Shown here: piece by piece, positions 1-5,102 of the stretch
Layout of the letters: every line of letters begins with the position of its first letter
Position numbering within the stretch: the first letter of the stretch is position 1
Source: CALIKW01 sp038998005
Lineage (GTDB): Archaea > Aenigmatarchaeota > Aenigmatarchaeia > CG10238-14 > SCSR01
Length of the DNA: 5,102 nucleotides
Reading direction: 5' to 3'
Assembly: GCA_038998005.1 (NCBI GenBank)
Contig: JAVZIY010000051.1
Span: 1 to 5,102 of the forward strand
Program-made: the position numbers and the translations under genes
Notes under the pieces: model-generated
Database searches by the model: none
What the model was told of the DNA's origin: nothing
What the model saw: only the letters and a program-made list of their open reading frames with translations

Positions 1-107
1 ATGTTTCTGTTCCTTTGGGATATGATGCAGGAACTTATAGTGGAATTATTAATGTTTCTGCTTTTAATGATGGTTTTGATATTTTTGAAATAGAAGTTAA
101 TGTGCCT
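1..107 (+). repeat. Direct repeat, copy 1 (window edge)
   Basis: Bases 1-99 are identical to 682-780. Base 100 differs (A against G), then 101-107 match 782-788 before similarity ends. The repeat may extend left of the window. It lies in frame in the first CDS and encodes the C-terminal hairpin of a NEW3-like domain (VPLGYDAGTYSG onward). Confidence 0.97.
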
Positions 108-681
108 CAAAAAACAAATGTTTCAATTAATACAAGTATCTCAAGCTTTACTGCTGAAAATATAACTCAAACTCAAAGCCAAAACTTTTCCTTTCAAGCA
201 AGTATAAAAAATATAGGAAATGGAAGTGCTAGATATTCTAATATAAGCTTAATTTTACCATCAGGCTGGAATTCTAATTCTACTTTAGAAAATTGTGAGA
301 ACTTGGTAAAAAATCAAGAATGCTCAAAAAGTTTTGAAGTAGAAATACCCAAAAAAACTTCACCTGGAAATTATTATGTTTATGTAAGAACAAATTGGAC
401 AAATCCTGATAATTCTCTAGGAACAAATCAAACTTCTCTATTAGTTAACATAACTTCAAATCCTTTGGTAAATGTTAGCGAAGAAAAAATTTCTGGAAAT
501 ATTCCAGATGGCTCAGAAGCTTATCTGGCTAATTTTACTGTTCTATCAGAAGGTAATGATAACCTTCAAAACATAAACTTTAACTGTATTTCAGGAATAG
601 TTTGTCAAGATTTTATAATCAAATTTATTCCAGAAAATATTTCAAGCTTATTACCAGGAGAAAACCAAAGTGTGGCAGTAA
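1..681 (+). repeat. Candidate 227-codon tandem module (two beta-sandwich domains)
   Basis: The spacing of the two exact repeat copies defines an in-frame unit of 681 bases. It encodes the end of one NEW3-like domain, then one complete domain (residues about 31-146), then most of the next (147-227). Only the end of a second unit is seen, so a full tandem array is inferred. Each complete domain carries one cysteine pair (Cys94/103, Cys191/197) and many sequons. Confidence 0.45.
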
Positions 682-3407
682 ATGTTTCTGTTCCTTTGGG
701 ATATGATGCAGGAACTTATAGTGGAATTATTAATGTTTCTGCTTTTAATGATGGTTTTGATATTTTTGAAATAGAAGTTAGTGTGCCTATAAATAGAACT
801 TGGAGCATGCAGCCTGAAATATGTCAAAAATCACAGACACCTCCAGAAGGAATAGCATGTGAAGTTAATGTTAGCAACTTAGGAAACATTTACATCAATT
901 TCACAATTTCTCCAGAGAAAGGAAATTATACTAAGGTTAATGAAACAAATTTCACTATAAGTGCAAGAAGCTCCCATGTTTTTTCTGTATATTATAATGT
1001 TACAGGAATTCCTCCAAACATATACAATTCAACTTTTATTGTTAGCGCAGTAGAGGAAGCAAACCCAAAAAACAAGAGTTTAATAGTTACTCTACTTCCT
1101 TATGTCGAGCCGATAATAGAGTTTAAAATAATTCCAAATGAAACTCAGCAAAAAAATTCAGTAGAATTTTTTGTAAATGTAACCGACAGGTCAGGAACAG
1201 GAATTTTATGGACAAAACTGAACATAACTCAGCCAAATTCTACCTTACAATCATATGACATGATTAAGACATATGAGAGTGGAAATTTATCTATTTGGTA
1301 CTTTAAGTATGAAGGAGGGAATACAACTCAAAGAGGAAGATATAATGTTAGTATTTATACAAAAGATAATGTTGGAAATATAGGAATAAAGAATTCTAGC
1401 TTTATAATTTACTACTATTTGAACGTTTTCCTTTCCACACTTTCAACAAAATATTACCAAGGAGATCAAGGTTCTATTTACTATAATGTTAAGGATTTGA
1501 ATGGAAATGGGATTGAAAACATAAGTGTTGAGTTTTTGATTAAAGACTCCTTAGGAAATATTACACATTACTCTTCATATAAAACAAATTCAGAAGGAAG
1601 CATATACCCCCTTCCAACATTTTACATATCCTCAGATTCACTCTTAGGAATTTATAATTTAACCTCGATCACTTCCTATCATGATGAAATGGTAAATGAA
1701 ACATTCTATGTTTATAAAAGCTATAACTTTGAAGTTCTTTCAAGAACTGTAACAGTTACTGGATTATTTGCAGATATAGAAACTGCGGTTGTTTGGTATC
1801 CTGATAATACCATGAAACTTGGCATTTTAACTTACAATGGCGAAGGAAGACCTGTTGATGTAAATTTTATGAATTTAACAGTTTATAGGCCAGATGGTTT
1901 GGTTTATTTCACCGATACTCTTGCAAACATGCAAAGAAAAATGACAGGATTCTATATCTATGAAAGAAGTATGTCTCCTGATTCACCGAATGGAATGTAT
2001 TTAGCAGTTGTAAACGCTACTCAGGGAGAATTCCAAACTTTAAAGCTTAAAGCATTTAGAGTTGCAAGAGGCGGACCTTATGACTTATGGGTTGAGCTAC
2101 TTGAGAACGAAGTTAAGCGAGGAGATTATCTAGATTTTGTTGTAACTATAGAGAATAAAGGTGAAGTTTCACAAGATATATTTCTTGAATGGTGGGTATC
2201 AGTTGGGAATGAAACTTATTATTATGAGTCTGGATGGTTTTACACTCCTGGTCTTTCCAATCAAACAACCACGAAGCAAGCTTATATATTCAAAACTCAA
2301 CCCTTAGGGACTTCTACACTCACAGTAAGAATGACCTATGATAACATTCAACCTCCTTTGGTAGCAAACAGAACCTTTATTGTTTTAGCAGAAGAGGTCA
2401 TACCTCCAAACATAACTCTTCCCGAATTGCCACCCCCTCCAATAACTTATGTTTATCCTGTTTATATCCCAACAGCAGCAGCAATAATTCCACCTGCAGA
2501 AGGAGCTTTTGCTGAAATTAAAATTGTCTCTTACAGAGAAAACATAAGTGTAGTAAGAGGAGCTTCAAGAGTAGAAAGTGTTGTTGTTAAGAACACAGGA
2601 GAAGCTAATTTGGAAAATGTTAGCTTTTTGGTTTTTGGAATTCCATTAGAATGGTATAACGTAACTCCAGAATTTTATAGAAGCTTGCCACCTGGAAATA
2701 CTTCAGTATTTCTAATAACATTTAATATCCCTGCAAATGCAAAGCTTGGCGCAACAAGAATAACTTTAACTGCTCTTTCAGGTGTTGTTAGCGATCAAAA
2801 GTATGCTACTTTAACCATATTTCAGTCTATGGAAGAGCTTTTGGAAGATGAGATAAGAAAGCTTAAATCTGATTTAGCTCTGCTGGAGCAAGATGTTAAA
2901 AGAGCTGAAGCTGAGGGTAAAGACGTTTCAGTCCTTACTTCAATTTTAGAAGATATAAGAATTCAAATAAGTCTTGCAGAAGAGAATTTTAAAAACAATA
3001 AGCTTGAAGATGCCTTTGATAATGTTAGAAGAGCAAGAAACTTGATAGATAAAGCAAAAGATTTGCTCAGCAAGCTAGAAGTTAAAAAAGCTGTATTTAG
3101 ACCTATTATACCAATTTGGCTTATTCCGATTTTAATATCAGTAATATTAATTCCCATTTTACTGTTTTTGACAAGGAAGAAGATACCTGCTTTAAGACCA
3201 TACATAATTCCAGTAGGAAGAGTAGCTGAAAGGGTTAAGAAAGAAGAGAAGAAGGGAGAAATTGTAAGGGAGAGGGAGAAATTATTAAGAATGCTTGAAG
3301 TTTTGGAAAAAGAGAAGGAAGAAGGAATAATAAGTATTGCTGCATATAAAGAGATGAAGAAAAATATTGAGGATAAGCTTAAGAATATAGAGAAAAAGTT
3401 GAAGTAA
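3..3407 (+). CDS. Partial, 5'-truncated multidomain surface protein: NEW3/CARDB-like repeats, coiled coil, C-terminal TM helix, SHOCT-like tail
   Basis: The reading frame is open from the window edge to TAA at 3405-3407. A TTG at 15 could be taken as a start, but the same residues recur inside the protein (residue 228 onward), so the true start lies upstream. Numbering below counts that TTG as residue 1. Beta-sandwich domains lie at about 31-146, 147-257, 258-360, 364-466 (Ig-like), 470-570 (MG2/Big-like), 570-685 (unrecognised), 688-792 (CARDB-like) and 830-936 (NEW3/CARDB-like, with an N-x-G-E-x-x-L-x-N core). Residues 794-828 are a proline-rich hinge, 938-1024 a charged coiled coil, and 1030-1052 a single hydrophobic helix. 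Residues 1053-1130 are a Lys/Glu-rich tail ending in a SHOCT-like hairpin. About 48 N-X-S/T sequons all precede the coiled coil, and six cysteines occur only before residue 283. This supports an extracellular N-terminus and a cytoplasmic C-terminus. No catalytic motif was seen. A structural, S-layer-associated or adhesion role is inference. Confidence is high for the gene and architecture, low for the role. Confidence 0.9.
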   Translation, partial: VSVPLGYDAGTYSGIINVSAFNDGFDIFEIEVNVPQKTNVSINTSISSFTAENITQTQSQNFSFQASIKNIGNGSARYSNISLILPSGWNSNSTLENCENLVKNQECSKSFEVEIPKKTSPGNYYVYVRTNWTNPDNSLGTNQTSLLVNITSNPLVNVSEEKISGNIPDGSEAYLANFTVLSEGNDNLQNINFNCISGIVCQDFIIKFIPENISSLLPGENQSVAVNVSVPLGYDAGTYSGIINVSAFNDGFDIFEIEVSVPINRTWSMQPEICQKSQTPPEGIACEVNVSNLGNIYINFTISPEKGNYTKVNETNFTISARSSHVFSVYYNVTGIPPNIYNSTFIVSAVEEANPKNKSLIVTLLPYVEPIIEFKIIPNETQQKNSVEFFVNVTDRSGTGILWTKLNITQPNSTLQSYDMIKTYESGNLSIWYFKYEGGNTTQRGRYNVSIYTKDNVGNIGIKNSSFIIYYYLNVFLSTLSTKYYQGDQGSIYYNVKDLNGNGIENISVEFLIKDSLGNITHYSSYKTNSEGSIYPLPTFYISSDSLLGIYNLTSITSYHDEMVNETFYVYKSYNFEVLSRTVTVTGLFADIETAVVWYPDNTMKLGILTYNGEGRPVDVNFMNLTVYRPDGLVYFTDTLANMQRKMTGFYIYERSMSPDSPNGMYLAVVNATQGEFQTLKLKAFRVARGGPYDLWVELLENEVKRGDYLDFVVTIENKGEVSQDIFLEWWVSVGNETYYYESGWFYTPGLSNQTTTKQAYIFKTQPLGTSTLTVRMTYDNIQPPLVANRTFIVLAEEVIPPNITLPELPPPPITYVYPVYIPTAAAIIPPAEGAFAEIKIVSYRENISVVRGASRVESVVVKNTGEANLENVSFLVFGIPLEWYNVTPEFYRSLPPGNTSVFLITFNIPANAKLGATRITLTALSGVVSDQKYATLTIFQSMEELLEDEIRKLKSDLALLEQDVKRAEAEGKDVSVLTSILEDIRIQISLAEENFKNNKLEDAFDNVRRARNLIDKAKDLLSKLEVKKAVFRPIIPIWLIPILISVILIPILLFLTRKKIPALRPYIIPVGRVAERVKKEEKKGEIVREREKLLRMLEVLEKEKEEGIISIAAYKEMKKNIEDKLKNIEKKLK
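682..788 (+). repeat. Direct repeat, copy 2 (internal)
   Basis: This is the second copy of the edge repeat, offset by 681 bases, exactly 227 codons, so the frame is kept. The difference at base 781 changes Asn to Ser after the shared segment. Downstream sequence diverges completely: copy 1 leads into QKTNVSINTS, copy 2 into INRTWSMQPE. The near-absence of synonymous change implies a recent duplication or gene conversion. Confidence 0.97.
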
Positions 3408-3418
3408 CTAATTTTTTT
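3393..3418. terminator. Possible bidirectional terminator between convergent stop codons
   Basis: A run of seven T (3412-3418) follows the first gene's stop directly and fits an archaeal oligo-T terminator for the + strand. On the other strand the A run at 3393-3397 reads as five T just past the second gene's stop. A weak imperfect stem (AGTT 3397-3400 with AACT 3406-3409, loop GAAGT) lies between them. A further T-rich stretch at 3461-3474, inside the opposing gene, could act as backup for the + strand. This is sequence pattern only; the stem is too short to be convincing alone. Confidence 0.4.
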
Positions 3419-5102
3419 CCTTTTCAACCAAAAGATTAAAAGCTTGAATGGGATGTTCAATTTTTTCTTTTTTTATCTCTCTTTTAATATCAAGCAATAA
3501 GTTAACAATTTCCTCTCTTTCCTTTATACTTCTTTTTTTAATCTTTTTCAAAGCAAATGCTGAAAAAACTAGAAGGAAACCTAAGGCTAGAACATAAAAG
3601 ATATCAGAAGAAATTTCAGGGAAAACAATTTTTGCTGTTGGAAAAGATAATGGGAATTGAAAACCTGGATTTTTCTCTATTACCGTAACATTCTGCTTAG
3701 AAAGAATGGTGAAGCCAACTATTTGCTTTTTCTCTAAACCATCAAATCTTATCTCAAAGTTCAATGTTAGAGTAGATGGAGTAGCATTCTCTGGGATTTT
3801 AAATTTAACTGGAAACTTAAAATCTTGACCAGCATTTATTTTTTCTATGATATTTGAATACTCAAGGTATTCATTCGGAATTCCAGAAAGGGAAATTGAA
3901 AGATTGTATAGGTCTAATTCTCCTATGTTTACAATAGAAAATTCAAAAATTCTTTCAGAGCCTTGCTCTATTCTTATACTATCAGGCAAAACAAGTGAAA
4001 TTTCCTTCTTCCTTATAACTTGGAGTACAAGCGAAGAGTTTGAAGTTAAATAAGTCCTTTTGCTTGCTTGTATCAAAAGCGTGTAAGTTCCTTCTAATGG
4101 AGCAAAGAAATCTATTTCAAAAATACCTGCAGAATCTGTATAAGCATTTTTTGAAATTCCAAAATTTGTTGAAAGATTTATTAGAGCATCAGGAACAAAA
4201 TTTTTATCTTCATCCCTAACAACACCCCTAATCTTTACAGGCTCACCTGGGGAATAATATTCCTTGTCTAAGGTAACTTGTAAATCCAAAGCTTTGCTTT
4301 CTCCTATTATATAAGCAGATAAACTATTTGTTTCCAAGGTAACGGAATTTTTAACAGTATCTATTAATCCAAAAACTTGTTCCCATTTTGTATTGCAAAC
4401 AGAACTTCCTGTATTCCATTCATTACATTTAAAAATAACCAAATTTCTCTCATTTTTAATTCTGCTCTCATCGTAGCTCATAGTAATTTTTGCAGAAGAA
4501 TATGGAAGAGACGTTTCGAAAACAAAGAAGCCTGCACTTCTTATACCTTCCACATCTTTTATCAAATAGTAATATCTAGTAGGATCATCAAAATTTTGAA
4601 GGTTTACTTTGTAAAGTAGAAGAGAGGACTGAGGAAAACTGAATTGAATGTCATAAGTTCCTGGTGCAATATAGCTTGAATAATAGCCTGTTGAATCTGT
4701 TGTTATCTTTTTCTTTTCAACACCATCCACAAAAAACTTTATCTCCACTGCTATAGCTTTATTATTCAGATCTAAAAATTTCCCTGAAATAGGAATTATA
4801 TAACTAATAGTTTCTCTTAATATTTTGGAATAATTTTTGTAATTAAAGCTTATTTCAAGATCATAATTCCCTGGTGAAAGCTCTGGTAATTTAAACTCAA
4901 AAATAAAAGAAGAGCCAGAAGCTGTTAGAGAAATATCTTCCCTATCTATTAAAACATCTCCTACCTTAAAGTTAAAGTAATCTTTTTTGAGAATTATCCC
5001 CTCTCCTTTTTCGTTTGCAGATATTGTAACTTTTATTAAGTCGTTTGGCATTACTTCTTTTTTACTCAAAGAATATGTAACTTCTAATTGATCTTTAACT
5101 TC
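3408..5102 (-). CDS. Partial, 5'-truncated multidomain surface protein with carboxypeptidase-regulatory-like and CARDB-like domains and one C-terminal TM helix
   Basis: The frame runs open from the right window edge to TAG (complement of 3408-3410). A TTG at 5069 is a possible start, but the codons above it (EVKDQLEVTYS) continue the same beta-strand pattern and no stop intervenes, so the start lies outside the window. Numbering counts that TTG as residue 1. Residues 1-91 are an Ig-like domain. Residues 93-159 are a carboxypeptidase-regulatory-like fold (DSTGYYSSYIAPGTYDIQF). Residues 178-257 are an unrecognised domain with Cys215, Trp218, Cys225, Trp229 and a closing SAYIIG. Residues 260-352 are MG2/Big-like (DKEYYSPGEPVKIRG). 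Residues 356-457 are a NEW3/CARDB domain resembling the juxtamembrane domain of the convergent gene. The membrane helix is at 490-507, followed by KKIKKR and a charged helical tail to 553. About six N-X-S/T sequons lie outside the membrane. No enzyme motif was found. It is likely an envelope or adhesion protein, but the function is unknown. Confidence 0.9.
   Translation of the reverse strand, partial: EVKDQLEVTYSLSKKEVMPNDLIKVTISANEKGEGIILKKDYFNFKVGDVLIDREDISLTASGSSFIFEFKLPELSPGNYDLEISFNYKNYSKILRETISYIIPISGKFLDLNNKAIAVEIKFFVDGVEKKKITTDSTGYYSSYIAPGTYDIQFSFPQSSLLLYKVNLQNFDDPTRYYYLIKDVEGIRSAGFFVFETSLPYSSAKITMSYDESRIKNERNLVIFKCNEWNTGSSVCNTKWEQVFGLIDTVKNSVTLETNSLSAYIIGESKALDLQVTLDKEYYSPGEPVKIRGVVRDEDKNFVPDALINLSTNFGISKNAYTDSAGIFEIDFFAPLEGTYTLLIQASKRTYLTSNSSLVLQVIRKKEISLVLPDSIRIEQGSERIFEFSIVNIGELDLYNLSISLSGIPNEYLEYSNIIEKINAGQDFKFPVKFKIPENATPSTLTLNFEIRFDGLEKKQIVGFTILSKQNVTVIEKNPGFQFPLSFPTAKIVFPEISSDIFYVLALGFLLVFSAFALKKIKKRSIKEREEIVNLLLDIKREIKKEKIEHPIQAFNLLVEKEKN

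Noticed and set aside
15..17. TTG as start codon of the plus-strand gene
   Set aside because: The frame is open to the window edge and the same residues occur internally within VSVPLGYDAG, so it is an internal Leu codon.
1..788. Mobile element or CRISPR explanation for the direct repeat
   Set aside because: There are only two copies, 681 bases apart, in frame within one coding sequence, with no terminal inverted repeats, transposase or regularly spaced short repeats.
3276..3404. Kinase or receptor output domain in the cytoplasmic tail
   Set aside because: The tail is only about 78 residues, with no histidine kinase, HAMP or nucleotide-binding motif.
2963..3460. 165-codon minus-strand open frame opposite the coiled coil and tail
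   Set aside because: It is a low-complexity Ser/Phe/Leu/Ile product, the expected antisense of Lys/Glu/Leu-rich helices, and it overlaps two well-supported genes.
3847..4053. 68-codon plus-strand open frame
   Set aside because: It lies wholly inside the minus-strand gene, with no domain pattern and no ribosome-binding site that I could see.
4377..4619. 80-codon plus-strand open frame
   Set aside because: It lies wholly inside the minus-strand gene; the composition looks like an antisense shadow.
5067..5069. TTG as start codon of the minus-strand gene
   Set aside because: Upstream codons continue in frame to the edge with a beta-strand pattern (DQLEVTYSL), and there is no signal peptide after the TTG.

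Overview
The window holds only two protein genes. They are large, both are cut off at their 5' ends by the window edges, and they point at each other, with stop codons directly adjacent at 3407/3408. No RNA gene, CRISPR array, transposase, origin or promoter is visible. There is no stretch longer than a few bases without coding sequence.

Both products look like cell-surface proteins. Each is a string of extracellular beta-sandwich (Ig-like) domains, followed by one transmembrane helix near the C-terminus and a short, highly charged cytoplasmic tail. There is no LPXTG-type sorting signal or bacterial outer-membrane feature. The A+T-rich DNA, frequent ATA isoleucine and AGA/AGG arginine codons, very dense N-X-S/T sequons and C-terminal anchor with a lysine/glutamate tail point to an archaeon. 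It may be an uncultured DPANN-type lineage, but no marker gene is present, so the lineage is inference.

Region 1 to 3407 (+): a partial surface protein of at least 1134 residues. In order it has about eight beta-sandwich domains, including several of the NEW3/CARDB type. A proline-rich hinge falls between the seventh and eighth domains. After the eighth come a long coiled coil, a transmembrane helix and a tail with a SHOCT-like helical hairpin. The first 99 bases of the window recur exactly 681 bases (227 codons) downstream, which suggests a tandemly duplicated module whose copy number may be collapsed or unresolved.

Region 3408 to 5102 (-): a second partial surface protein of at least 564 residues. 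It has an Ig-like domain, a carboxypeptidase-regulatory-like domain, an unrecognised Cys/Trp domain, an MG2/Big-like domain and a NEW3/CARDB domain, then a transmembrane helix and a basic tail. Its juxtamembrane beta domain resembles that of the first protein, so the two are related in design. A joint role in the cell envelope, adhesion or cell-cell contact is plausible but not shown.
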